Below, in pieces: positions 17,601 through 26,199 of a stretch of DNA of 64,000 nucleotides. The translations under genes were made by a program, and so were the position numbers. The stretch comes from Paraburkholderia ginsengisoli NBRC 100965 (GTDB taxonomy: Bacteria > Pseudomonadota > Gammaproteobacteria > Burkholderiales > Burkholderiaceae), in contig NZ_BBJF01000014.1 of NCBI RefSeq assembly GCF_000739735.1, forward strand, positions 62,001 to 126,000. Reading direction: 5' to 3'. The stretch's first letter is position 1; every line of letters starts with the position of its first letter. The notes beneath the pieces were generated by a model. It made no database searches. It worked only from the letters and a program-made list of their open reading frames with translations, and had not been told where the DNA came from.

Positions 17601-17619
17601 TCGTATGTCGTCGTACAAC
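17601..17619 (+). promoter_or_regulatory. GntR-type operator copy of the TRAP operon
   Basis: TCGTATGTCGTCGTACAAC, followed directly by GTATAAG. It puts the importer under the same control as the enzymes. Confidence 0.75.
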
Positions 17620-17890
17620 GTATAAGCCCAAACAGATTCCTTTCTGTTTAATTTGAGATGACTGGGGAAAGCAAGGCGTTTGCGCACACGAGATTCGCAC
17701 CACCGTAATCAAAGTAAAAGAAGTGAGGTTGTCTGGCAGGAGTACTGAGTATCTGTGCCGGGGAATTTGTGCAGACCAGTACGGCAACGCACTCGCCACC
17801 GCGAGGCCGCGGGTGCCGAGCCGGGAGACGCAGCAAAACCAGGGCGCATCCGCAATCGATTGGATGGTCTATTTTTCAAGGAATGTCACG

Positions 17891-18883
17891 ATGAACAAGA
17901 AGTTTGTCTCTTCCCGTGTTTCGATGATCGTCGCTGCCGCGACGCTGGCGTTCACCGCCGCGTCGGCAGAAGCGCGCGTGTTCCGTGTTTCGGACGTGCA
18001 TGGCGACACGTACCCGACCAACATGGCCGTGAAGTACATGGGCGAAGAAATCAACAAGGCAACCGGTGGCAAGGATTCCGTGAAGGTCTTCGGCAACAGC
18101 GCGCTGGGTTCCGAAAACGACACGATCGATCAGGTGCGCATCGGCGCGCTCGATATGGCGCGCGCCAACGGTGCCGCGTTCAACGAAATCGTTCCTGAAT
18201 CGATGATCCCGTCGCTGCCGTTCCTGTTCCGCGACATCGACCATTTCCGCAAAGTGATGTACGGCCCGGAAGGCCAGAAGATTCTCGACGCGTTCGCGGC
18301 GAAGGGCATGATCGCACTGACGTTCTACGAGAGCGGCGCGCGTTCGATCTACACGAAGAAGCCGATCCATTCGCCGGCTGACATGAAGGGCCTCAAGGTG
18401 CGCGTGCAGCCGTCGGACCTGATGGTCGACGAAATCCGCGCAATGGGCGGCACGCCGACCCCGATGCCGTTCGCCGAAGTCTATACGGGCCTGAAGACGG
18501 GTCTGGTGGACGCAGCGGAAAACAACATCCCGTCGTACGAAGAAACCAAGCACTTCGAAGTCGCGCCGGTGTTCTCCGAAACCCAGCACTCGATGACGCC
18601 GGAAGTGCTGGTGTTCTCGAAGAAGGTGTGGGACACGCTGACGCCGCAACAGCAGCAGATCATCAAGAAGGCAGCGGCTGATTCGGTGCCTTACTACGAG
18701 AAGCTGTGGACCGCGCGTGAAGCCGATGCGAGCAAGACAGTCACCAAGGGCGGCGCGACGATCGTTGCGGCCAACCAGGTCGATCGTGCGGCTTTCGTGA
18801 AGGCGATGCAACCGGTGTGGGCGAAGTATGAAAAGACCCCGCAGATGAAGCAGCTCGTCGACGAGATCCAGGCAATCAAATAA
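17891..18883 (+). CDS. TRAP transporter substrate-binding protein (DctP family), probable uronate binder
   Basis: 330 residues from ATG 17891 (AAGGA upstream). Signal peptide with a positive start (MNKKF) and likely cleavage after AEA at residue 28. DctP-type fold with Arg171 in GLKVRVQ, the residue that forms the salt bridge to the substrate carboxylate in this family, and Arg151 in GARSIYT. Uronate-binding DctP proteins are known from other proteobacteria; that assignment here comes from its place behind udh and the lactonase and its operator. Membrane subunits follow on the same strand. Confidence 0.92.
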   Translation: MNKKFVSSRVSMIVAAATLAFTAASAEARVFRVSDVHGDTYPTNMAVKYMGEEINKATGGKDSVKVFGNSALGSENDTIDQVRIGALDMARANGAAFNEIVPESMIPSLPFLFRDIDHFRKVMYGPEGQKILDAFAAKGMIALTFYESGARSIYTKKPIHSPADMKGLKVRVQPSDLMVDEIRAMGGTPTPMPFAEVYTGLKTGLVDAAENNIPSYEETKHFEVAPVFSETQHSMTPEVLVFSKKVWDTLTPQQQQIIKKAAADSVPYYEKLWTAREADASKTVTKGGATIVAANQVDRAAFVKAMQPVWAKYEKTPQMKQLVDEIQAIK

Positions 18884-19034
18884 GATTCGCGGCCGCAGCG
18901 GCGGCCAATCGCGGCGGAAACAGCCTTGCAGGAAGCTCTGCGGGCTTTTCCGCTGCGTGGCATGCCGTGCTCGCGCATTCGAACGTGGTTGCTGAATATT
19001 AAAGACAGGCCTGTTGTGAGCAAGGACGGGGTCA

Positions 19035-19514
19035 ATGAGTTTCTTGAAACGCCCAAATGATTTTCTCTTTCGCGTGCTGACTGTCGTGGCGTCGACAAGT
19101 CTGGCCGTGCTCTGTCTGCTGGTGATCTATAGCGTCGTGATGCGCTATGTCTTCAGCGACGCACCCGATTTCGTCGAGCCCATCGCATTGCTGCTGGTGA
19201 TCGTGATCGCCATGTTCGGCGCCGCGCTCAAGGTTCGCGAAGGCGGTCACATCGGACTCGATTCGCTGGTCAAGAAGTTGTCGCCGAAAGGACAGGTGAT
19301 TGCGGCGGGGATTCAGCATCTTTGCCTGATGACCTTCGCCGTGATGGTTTTCATCGGTTGCCTGGATATGGCGAAGACCACCATGGAAGACCGGATTCCG
19401 ATTCTCGGTTTGCCCGAAGGATTGCGTTATTGCATTCCGGTCGTTGCCAGCGTCTGCATCGCAATGTTCTCGTTCGAGCACCTGCTGGCGCTCTTCGTCA
19501 AGAAACAAAAATAG
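19035..19514 (+). CDS. TRAP transporter small membrane subunit (DctQ family)
   Basis: 159 residues with four predicted transmembrane helices (about 15-37, 47-67, 88-108, 130-152), the standard DctQ layout. Start ATG 19035 has AAGGA upstream. It follows the binding protein by 151 bp and precedes the large subunit by 7 bp, completing an ordinary dctP-dctQ-dctM operon. Confidence 0.9.
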   Translation: MSFLKRPNDFLFRVLTVVASTSLAVLCLLVIYSVVMRYVFSDAPDFVEPIALLLVIVIAMFGAALKVREGGHIGLDSLVKKLSPKGQVIAAGIQHLCLMTFAVMVFIGCLDMAKTTMEDRIPILGLPEGLRYCIPVVASVCIAMFSFEHLLALFVKKQK

Positions 19515-19521
19515 AACAATC

Positions 19522-20874
19522 ATGGAACTCGCCCTTCTTGGTATCAGCTTTATTGTCTTTCTCCTGCTCGGGGTTCCGGTTTCATTTGCGTTGGGACTCT
19601 CGTGCGTCCTGACGTATCTGTTCGAGGGCTTGCCGGCGGCCACCGCCATGCAGTCGATGATCTCGGGGATGAACGCGTTTTCGTTCCTCGCGGTGCCGTT
19701 CTTCATCTTCTCCGGCGAACTGATGCTGCACGGCGGCATCGCCGACCGCATCCTGCGTTTCGCGCAGGCCACGGTGGGGCATTTCCGCGGCGGCCTCGGC
19801 ATGGCCAACGTGGTCGCGTGCACGCTGTTCGGCGGCGTGTCGGGTTCGCCGACCGCGGACACGTCCGCAATGGGCGGCGTGGTGATTCCGCTGATGAAGC
19901 GCGAAGGCTATAGCGCGGCTTATGCGGTCAACGTCACGACGCACTCGTCGCTGGCGGGCGCGTTGATGCCCACGTCGACCAACATGATCATCTACGCGTT
20001 CGCGGCACAGGGCATCACCGGCACGCTGAACGGCGTGAAGATGAGCGGCGTGTCGATCGGCGATCTGTTGTTCTCGGGTCTGCTGCCGGTGTTGTGGGTG
20101 ATGGGCCTCGTGCTGATCGCGGCCTACTGGCAAGCCGTCAAATACGGCTATCCGCAGCGTCCCGACGGTTCGACCGGCGTGCAACGCTTCCCGGGCTGGA
20201 TGGCGGTGTGCCGCACGTTCCTCGGCGCGGTGCCGGGCCTGATGGTCATCGCGATCATTCTGGTGTGCGTGGCGAAGGGGATTGCCACCGCGACGGAAGC
20301 CGCCGCGATTGCCGTTGCCTATTCGCTGATCCTCACGCTAGTCGTGTATCGCACGATGACGATGAAGAAGCTCGGCTTCGCATTGTCGAAGGCGGCCAAG
20401 ACGACCGGCGTGGTGCTGCTGCTGATCGGCGTGTCGAACATGCTGCGCTTCCAGATGGCTTATCTGGAGATTCCGGATGCGATCGAACGTCTGCTCGACG
20501 GCGCGACGACGCTGCCCTGGCTCATGCTGCTGTACATCAACCTGATCCAGATTTTCCTCGGCACGTTCGTCGACATGGCGGCGCACATCCTGATCACGAC
20601 GCCGCTGTTTCTGCCGATGGCAATGCACAACGGAGTGGGTCCTGTCCAGTTCGGCATCATGATTCTGTTGAACTGCGCATTGGGTCTTGTACACCCGCCA
20701 ATCGGTTCGGTACAGTTCATCGGCTGCGCGATTGGCAATGTGTCGATTGGTGAAACTACCAAGATGGCGTGGCCGTATTACCTGGCTATCTTCAGCGCGA
20801 TCAACATCGTGACGTACGTACCGATGTTCTCAACCTGGTTGCCGAGCGTGATCAATGGGCACCCTGTGTTCTGA
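19522..20874 (+). CDS. TRAP transporter large permease subunit (DctM family)
   Basis: 450 residues, about 12 hydrophobic helices. Family landmarks include the N-terminal GVPVSFALGLSC, the conserved FGGVSGSPTADTSAMG segment and the C-terminal NCALGLVHPPIGSVQF that corresponds to the ion/substrate channel region. I start at ATG 19522, 7 bp after dctQ; the frame extends upstream inside dctQ. Sodium-driven uptake of a carboxylic sugar acid is inferred from context. Confidence 0.94.
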   Translation: MELALLGISFIVFLLLGVPVSFALGLSCVLTYLFEGLPAATAMQSMISGMNAFSFLAVPFFIFSGELMLHGGIADRILRFAQATVGHFRGGLGMANVVACTLFGGVSGSPTADTSAMGGVVIPLMKREGYSAAYAVNVTTHSSLAGALMPTSTNMIIYAFAAQGITGTLNGVKMSGVSIGDLLFSGLLPVLWVMGLVLIAAYWQAVKYGYPQRPDGSTGVQRFPGWMAVCRTFLGAVPGLMVIAIILVCVAKGIATATEAAAIAVAYSLILTLVVYRTMTMKKLGFALSKAAKTTGVVLLLIGVSNMLRFQMAYLEIPDAIERLLDGATTLPWLMLLYINLIQIFLGTFVDMAAHILITTPLFLPMAMHNGVGPVQFGIMILLNCALGLVHPPIGSVQFIGCAIGNVSIGETTKMAWPYYLAIFSAINIVTYVPMFSTWLPSVINGHPVF

Positions 20875-20962
20875 TTCACGCTCATAAATAAATAACACAC
20901 ACACTCAGCGGCGCTCGTTCAAGGCCGCACTCAAAAAAAGAATTTTTAACGCAGGAGTAGAA

Positions 20963-22189
20963 ATGAAAAAGGCACTGGTTGGTTCGGCTCTGGGGTTGGT
21001 CGCCCTGGGCGCGCAAGCGCAGAGCAACGTGACGCTGTACGGTATCGTCGATACGGGTATCGGCTATCAGAACAGCGCGACGACGCTGAGCGCAGTGGGC
21101 TCGGCGAAGCCGTCGGCAGGTGGCGCGTCGCAAGTCAAGATGATCAACGGCATCTGGGCTGGCAGCCGTTTCGGCCTGAAGGGCTCGGAAGATCTGGGCG
21201 GCGGTACGAAGGCGATTTTCCAGTTGGAGCAGGGCTTCAACAGCGCAACCGGCGCACAAGGCGTATCGGGTCTGGCGTTCAACCGTCAGGCATGGGTCGG
21301 TATGTCGAACGGCGCGTTCGGTACGCTGACGGCTGGCCGTCAGTACACGTCGTACTACACGCTGCTGTCGCCGTATAGCCCGACCACGTGGCTGACGGGC
21401 GCATACGGCGCGCACCCGGGTGATATCGATTCGCTGGATACGCTGTACCGCGCGAACAACTCGCTGGTCTACACGTCGCCGAGCTTCGGCGGCCTGACGG
21501 TCAGCGGTTCGTACTCGCTGGGCGGCAATGCGGGCAGCTTCGCCGCTGGCCAGGTCTGGAGCGTCGCAGCACAGTACCTGAACGGCCCGATCGGCATCGC
21601 AGCAGGTATCCAGCGCATCGACAACGCAGGGATCGCGACCCGCACCCCGGCCGCAGTGAACTGGAATTCCGCAATGTCGAACAACGGCGCGGAGCCGGCA
21701 GTGTCGGCAATCAACAACGGCTTCCAGACCGCAGCGAAGCAGCAGCGTATTGCAGTGACGGGCGGCTACGCGTTCAACTCGCAGTGGGACGTGTCGTTCG
21801 CTTACTCGAACGTTCAATACGCTGCCGGTTCGGGCTCGTTCTTCCACGACACGCAGATCTGGAATACGGGTGGCGCAGTGCTGCACTGGAAGCCGATCAC
21901 GCCGCTGGACCTGGCCGCTGGCTATAGCTACACCCGTGCAACGTCGTCGAACGGTATTGCGAGCACGGCTGCCTACAACCAGTTCAACCTGTCGCAGTAC
22001 TACAGCCTCTCCAAGCGTACGGGTCTGTATGCGCTGGAAGCGTATCAACGCGCTAGCGGCCAGACGCTGGCAGGCGACGGCCGGACGATCATCGACGCAA
22101 CGGCAAGCGTTGGCGATGGTCAGAATGGTGCGCCGTCGTCGTCGCGCAGCCAGATCGCTGTCGGCGTGGGCATCATCCACAAGTTCTAA
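20963..22189 (+). CDS. Outer membrane porin (Gram-negative porin, OmpC family)
   Basis: 408 residues. Signal peptide MKKALVGSALGLVALGAQA, then SNVTLYGIVDTGI, the classical betaproteobacterial porin start; alternating amphipathic strands, LKGSEDLGGGTKAIFQLE, and a terminal HKF whose last Phe is the outer-membrane assembly signal. AGGAG lies before ATG 20963. It follows the TRAP operon by 88 bp on the same strand and may give outer-membrane access for uronates, but general porins of this type are unspecific. Confidence 0.94.
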   Translation: MKKALVGSALGLVALGAQAQSNVTLYGIVDTGIGYQNSATTLSAVGSAKPSAGGASQVKMINGIWAGSRFGLKGSEDLGGGTKAIFQLEQGFNSATGAQGVSGLAFNRQAWVGMSNGAFGTLTAGRQYTSYYTLLSPYSPTTWLTGAYGAHPGDIDSLDTLYRANNSLVYTSPSFGGLTVSGSYSLGGNAGSFAAGQVWSVAAQYLNGPIGIAAGIQRIDNAGIATRTPAAVNWNSAMSNNGAEPAVSAINNGFQTAAKQQRIAVTGGYAFNSQWDVSFAYSNVQYAAGSGSFFHDTQIWNTGGAVLHWKPITPLDLAAGYSYTRATSSNGIASTAAYNQFNLSQYYSLSKRTGLYALEAYQRASGQTLAGDGRTIIDATASVGDGQNGAPSSSRSQIAVGVGIIHKF

Positions 22190-22201
22190 TCGGACGGTGG
22201 A

Positions 22202-22293
22202 GTGGCGGCGTTTTGCTAAGCCGCCACGACAACGCATCGAAAAAATGCGTTGTAGAGCAACAACAGTTACGCGCGCAATGTGCGTAACTTTTC
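22202..22293 (+). terminator. Three successive hairpins downstream of the porin gene
   Basis: Stem 1 GTGGCGGC/GCCGCCAC (22202-22227), stem 2 ACAACGCAT/ATGCGTTGT (22229-22253), stem 3 GTTACGC/GCGTAAC followed by TTTT (22266-22292). The last looks like an intrinsic terminator; the others may protect the porin mRNA 3' end. Confidence 0.65.
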
Positions 22294-22379
22294 AGCGGTG
22301 CGGGGCCTTCGCGGCCTCGCGCGCGTTGGTCCCTCCAGCGCATTTCTACTGCATGAACGTCACTAGCGCGCTTGAGCCG

Positions 22380-22568
22380 CTATTCGGCGTCCGACCACAA
22401 ACGTCCCCCCGTCGCCCAGTTTTCGCGCTTCACGTCCGTGAGGATGATGTCCACCGAGTTCGGTTCGACGCCGAGCGATTCGCAAGTCGCTTGGGTGATG
22501 GCTTCGACGAACTGGCGTTTCTGTTCCAGCGAGCGGCCTTCGAAGAGTTCGATATGAAACGTGGGCAT
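22380..22568 (-). CDS. 4-oxalocrotonate tautomerase family protein
   Basis: 62 residues, exactly the 4-OT size. After Met removal the N-terminal Pro1 (MPTFHIELFEGR) is the catalytic base of the family. GRSLEQKRQFVEAIT and the ENWATGG motif near the C-terminus are typical. Start ATG 22568 has GGAG 8 bases upstream; a longer frame would destroy the Pro1 position. It lies 60 bp after the class II aldolase on the same strand, so the two may be co-transcribed. Substrate unknown. Confidence 0.88.
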   Translation of the reverse strand: MPTFHIELFEGRSLEQKRQFVEAITQATCESLGVEPNSVDIILTDVKRENWATGGRLWSDAE

Positions 22569-22628
22569 GGTGTGACTCCGTTCGTTGAGTAATGAAATAG
22601 AAGTAGATGGCGTTGCCATGGACCGGCT

Positions 22629-23405
22629 TCAGTCGCGATAGCCGCGATCGAGCCGGTCGAGCTTGCGCAGCAGCGCAGGCCATTCGAGCGCGCCTTCGAT
22701 CGCACCGCCGTCGTACAGTTGTTCCGCGGTGCGTGCGGCGACCGCGTCGTCCGGCACCACGAGTTGCGCGCCGCATGCCTGCGCCTGCAACTGGATCTCG
22801 CAGGCCTTCAGCAGCGTGGCCATCAGCACGTAGGCTTCGGCGACCGTGCGGCCGGCCGTCAGTGTGCCGTGATTGCGCAGCAGCATCGCGGGTTTGTCGG
22901 CGAGATTCGCGACGAGGCGCTCGCCTTCGGCCGCGCTGAACGCGAGACCTTCGTAGTCGTGATACGCGAGCTGGCCGTAAAAGCGCAACGCGTGTTGCGA
23001 AGCGGGCAGCAAGCCCGCCGGTTGCGCGGACACCGCCACGCCCGCCGTATTGTGCAGATGCATCACGCAGAACGCGTCGGCGCGCGCCGCGTGGACGGCG
23101 GCGTGCAGCGCGAAGCCGGTGGCGTTCACCGCATGATCGCTGGCGCCGATGATATTGCCCGCGATATCGATCTTCACGAGGTTCGACGCGCACACTTCGT
23201 CGAACGCGAGGCCGAATGGATTGATCAGAAAATGGCCGGGTTCGCCGGGCACGCTCGCCGAGATATGCGTGTAGATCAGATCGTCCCAACCGTTAAGCGC
23301 CGCGAGGCGGTAGGCGGCGGCCAGGTCGACGCGGGTGTGCCGCTCCGCGTCCGGGAGCGGGCCGGACTCGGCGACGCGGCCGGCCGGGGTGTGAGTGAAC
23401 GACAT
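22629..23405 (-). CDS. Class II aldolase/adducin family protein
   Basis: 258 residues from ATG 23405 (GGAG 8 bases upstream). Zn ligands of the family are visible: His116 and His118 (VMHLHNTAGVA) and His179 (LLRNHGTLT). The early YTHIS motif and the FLINPFGLAFDEV segment place it in the araD/adducin group that lacks the fuculose-phosphate specific residues. It likely acts on a small hydroxy-keto compound together with the tautomerase downstream. No pathway can be named from sequence. Confidence 0.88.
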   Translation of the reverse strand: MSFTHTPAGRVAESGPLPDAERHTRVDLAAAYRLAALNGWDDLIYTHISASVPGEPGHFLINPFGLAFDEVCASNLVKIDIAGNIIGASDHAVNATGFALHAAVHAARADAFCVMHLHNTAGVAVSAQPAGLLPASQHALRFYGQLAYHDYEGLAFSAAEGERLVANLADKPAMLLRNHGTLTAGRTVAEAYVLMATLLKACEIQLQAQACGAQLVVPDDAVAARTAEQLYDGGAIEGALEWPALLRKLDRLDRGYRD

Positions 23406-23520
23406 GACTGGCTCCTCAGTTGCGTGGGTTGCATCGTGTTTGCCGGATGCTGCGTGATGCATGCTTGATGCTACATGTGGTCAGCGTGTGCAAACCTGCG
23501 CGCGATGCTACCGCAGCGTG

Positions 23521-24468
23521 TCAATTCGTGCGTGAGGCGTGCGGCGGGAGCGGGCTTCGGTCAGCCGGAAGTTGTGCCGGTCCTGCATGTCCGGCTGCGA
23601 GCGCGCCGCGTATGACACGCTGCCTGAGCCACTGCATGCACCACGTCGCGAGGACGAACGGCGCCGTCATCGCAGGCCAGCCGAAGCGGGTGGCCGCCGC
23701 TTGCAGCGCGACCGAAACGGCCACGCCGCCGAGCATCCACGCGAGCCCGCTATCGACCAGCGCGAGTGCGGTCAGCGCGCCGTTGAATCCTGACAGGCCG
23801 GCGTCGAACGAGTTCGAGGTTGCGCCGAGCAGCAGATTCGCGGCGCTCGCGAGCGTCGCGCCGACCAGTGCACCCAACGCATGCCGGCGCGATGCGGCGG
23901 CGATGCCGATCAGCACGAGGCAACCCGGCAATGCGTCGGAGGCAAAGACGGTTTGTGCGAACGCGGCGAATACGCCGCTACTCCATTGGGCCGCGCCCGA
24001 CGCGAGCAATGGGGCCACGCCGGTTGGCTGTGCGCCGCTCGTGACCATCGGCAACCAGAGCCACGTCACGATCAAACACGGGCTTGATAAGCCGCTCAGC
24101 CCACGCGCACGCAACCAGTTCGACCACGGCCCCGCGAGCCATGCCGTGGCCGTCGCGCCGAGAATCGCGACGGCCACGGCGGTCGGCGCGTCGGCGATGA
24201 AGCTGAAGGCGGCGAGACCCGCCAGCGCACCGTTGAAGCCGTGCAGTCCGGCGCGCGTGTCGTCGTCGCGATAGCCGGCCAGCAACGCGCTCACGTTAGC
24301 CGCGACCGCACCCATCAGCGCCGCGCAGGCGAGGCGCGGGTTCGCCAGCAGCCACGCGGCGAGCAGACACGCGCCGGTGAACGCATTCGCTTGCAGGACG
24401 ATCTGGCCGAGGCTGCGCAACAAGGTGCGCAAGGCGTCGGATGGGGCGTCGGTCGCGGCGGCGTGCAT
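23521..24468 (-). CDS. Urea transporter family (UT) channel
   Basis: 315 residues, highly hydrophobic, with the two-fold internal repeat of urea channels: LHGFNGALAGLA in the first half and LSGFNGALTALAL in the second. These NxxLxGLA-type segments line the pore. Start at ATG 24468 is chosen because the upstream extension is not membrane-like; no good ribosome site is visible, so the start is uncertain. No urease or amidase gene is adjacent. Confidence 0.85.
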   Translation of the reverse strand: MHAAATDAPSDALRTLLRSLGQIVLQANAFTGACLLAAWLLANPRLACAALMGAVAANVSALLAGYRDDDTRAGLHGFNGALAGLAAFSFIADAPTAVAVAILGATATAWLAGPWSNWLRARGLSGLSSPCLIVTWLWLPMVTSGAQPTGVAPLLASGAAQWSSGVFAAFAQTVFASDALPGCLVLIGIAAASRRHALGALVGATLASAANLLLGATSNSFDAGLSGFNGALTALALVDSGLAWMLGGVAVSVALQAAATRFGWPAMTAPFVLATWCMQWLRQRVIRGALAAGHAGPAQLPADRSPLPPHASRTN

Positions 24469-24719
24469 GGTTGAACGGCGGCTCGGTTGAATGTCGATGG
24501 GGTTGGCGGGAGTTCGCAGCGTGAGTGTCAGCGTCCTGCTCGACTGCGAACCGCGAGCATAGGCCAGCCAGACCGCCATAGGCATCGCCGCGCGTTGATA
24601 GTGGCTATTTGCGTCGCGACACCTGTGCCCGACGCACACGCCGTCGCCGACGTGCAAGCATTCGCGCTACGATAAGAGCCCGGTGCGCGGGCTGCGCCGC
24701 TTCGCGAGGAGACAGGCTG

Positions 24720-25274
24720 ATGCGTGAACTACGATGGGCATCGGAAGAGGGCGACGGCATCGAACACCTGACGTTCGACGCGCACGACGACGGCTTCGCC
24801 GTAGAGAGCGTGGTGGTCGGCCAGCGCTACGGCAACGCGTACGGGCTGCACTACACGGTGCGCGGCGACGCGCAATGGCGCACGCGTCATGCGTGGCTGA
24901 AGATCGTCGGCGGTGGCGAACTGGAATTGCACGGCGACGGCGCGGGTCATTGGCGCGACGGCCACGGCCTCGTGTTGAGCGCACTCGAAGGCTGTATCGA
25001 CATCGATATAGCGGCCACGCCGTTCACCAATACGTTGCCGATCCGCCGCCTGCAACTGGCCGAAGGCGAGCGTCAGCCGATTTCGGTCGCGTATATCTCG
25101 ACGCCGGATTTGCAGGTCACGCGTGTGGAGCAGGCGTATTCGTGCGTCGCGTTCGAGCGCGAGTATCGCTACGAAGGCATCTTCCGCAACTTCACTGCGA
25201 ACATGCAGGTGGACGAGGACGGCCTCGTGATCGACTATCCGACGCTGTTCACGCGTCTGCCGCGCGCGCGTTGA
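24720..25274 (+). CDS. Putative glycolipid-binding protein (PF06475/DUF1089 family)
   Basis: 184 residues from ATG 24720 with GGAG 8 bases upstream. The segment with DIDIAATPFTNTLPIRRL (about residues 88-107) is the hallmark of this cytoplasmic beta-barrel family, for which glycolipid binding is only predicted from structure. No signal peptide. The last 26 bp overlap the end of the convergent alpha/beta hydrolase gene. Confidence 0.83.
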   Translation: MRELRWASEEGDGIEHLTFDAHDDGFAVESVVVGQRYGNAYGLHYTVRGDAQWRTRHAWLKIVGGGELELHGDGAGHWRDGHGLVLSALEGCIDIDIAATPFTNTLPIRRLQLAEGERQPISVAYISTPDLQVTRVEQAYSCVAFEREYRYEGIFRNFTANMQVDEDGLVIDYPTLFTRLPRAR

Positions 25275-26199
25275 GCGCGGCTGTGGACGCGGCCGGGTCG
25301 CCGTGCCCGGTTCGATGCTGTTCGACGAAGCGTTCGATGCTCGCCGCGATCAACGCGGGGTCACGCAGCACGACCCAGTGGCCGGCATCGATCTCGTGGC
25401 GTTCGTAGGCGCCGAGCCAGCCGTGTAATCCGAGCGATAGTTCCGGCCCGACATAACGGTCGCGCAGCGGCACGATGAATTGCACCGGCGCGTGCGCACG
25501 ACGCGCGCGCGGCCGCAGCAGCTTGTCGATGAAGTTCGCGCGATACAGATTCAGACCGTTGATCGCATTGCGCATCTGCGCCGGATCGTGAGCCGGGCGC
25601 ACGCGTTCGGTCAGGCGCAGCCATAGCGGCCACATGCGTACGCCGCCCGCGCGCCACACCAGTTCCGGCAGCCACGGCAGATGAAAGAAGAAGATGTACC
25701 AGGACTTGAGCGTTTGCCGCACGCCGCGGCCAAACGGACGTTTTGCCGCTTTGCGCTGCGGGTCGGTTGCGTCGTCACCGCGCAGGTTGAGCGATGCATG
25801 ATCGAGGCATGGTCCGGAGATCGACGTATACGACGCGATACGGCCTTTGAACGCCGGATCGGTGACGGCTTCCCAGCTTTGAATCGAGCCCCAGTCGTGC
25901 CCGACCAGATGGAAGGGCTGCGGGCCGCAAGTTGCATCGACAACCGCGGCGAGATCGGCGGCGAGTCGATCGACACGGTACGCGTTGCGCGTCGCCGGCG
26001 CGTCGGAAGCGCCCGCGCCGCGCACGTCGTAAGCGATCACGCGATAGCGCGTATCGAGTTGCGCGCGCACAGGCTCCCACACCCGTGCCGAATCCGGATA
26101 GCCGTGCACCAGCAAGATCGGCGGCGCGTCGCGCGGCCCGCTCACGTAGACCGCGAGCCGTACGTCGCCGGTCTCGACCGACAGCGCGTCGCGTATCAC
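25249..26199 (-). CDS. Alpha/beta hydrolase with Asp nucleophile (epoxide hydrolase/dehalogenase-like)
   Basis: 316 residues from GTG 26199, which overlaps the stop of the preceding gene (GTGA), a sign of translational coupling; the longer in-frame ATG start lies within that gene. HGYPDS (32-37) forms the oxyanion hole; the nucleophile elbow is VGHDWGS with Asp102 rather than Ser, as in epoxide hydrolases and haloalkane dehalogenases; the catalytic His is in DAGHWVV. Last gene of the four-gene monooxygenase operon. Substrate unknown. Confidence 0.88.
   Translation of the reverse strand: MIRDALSVETGDVRLAVYVSGPRDAPPILLVHGYPDSARVWEPVRAQLDTRYRVIAYDVRGAGASDAPATRNAYRVDRLAADLAAVVDATCGPQPFHLVGHDWGSIQSWEAVTDPAFKGRIASYTSISGPCLDHASLNLRGDDATDPQRKAAKRPFGRGVRQTLKSWYIFFFHLPWLPELVWRAGGVRMWPLWLRLTERVRPAHDPAQMRNAINGLNLYRANFIDKLLRPRARRAHAPVQFIVPLRDRYVGPELSLGLHGWLGAYERHEIDAGHWVVLRDPALIAASIERFVEQHRTGHGDPAASTAALNARAADA

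Larger units (their letters stand above)
17313..17890. other. 578-bp regulatory region before the TRAP operon
   Basis: No convincing gene. It contains two operator copies (17385 and 17601) and would have a leader of roughly 250 bases before the binding-protein gene. The open frame starting at 17723 is only the 5' extension of that gene. Confidence 0.6.
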
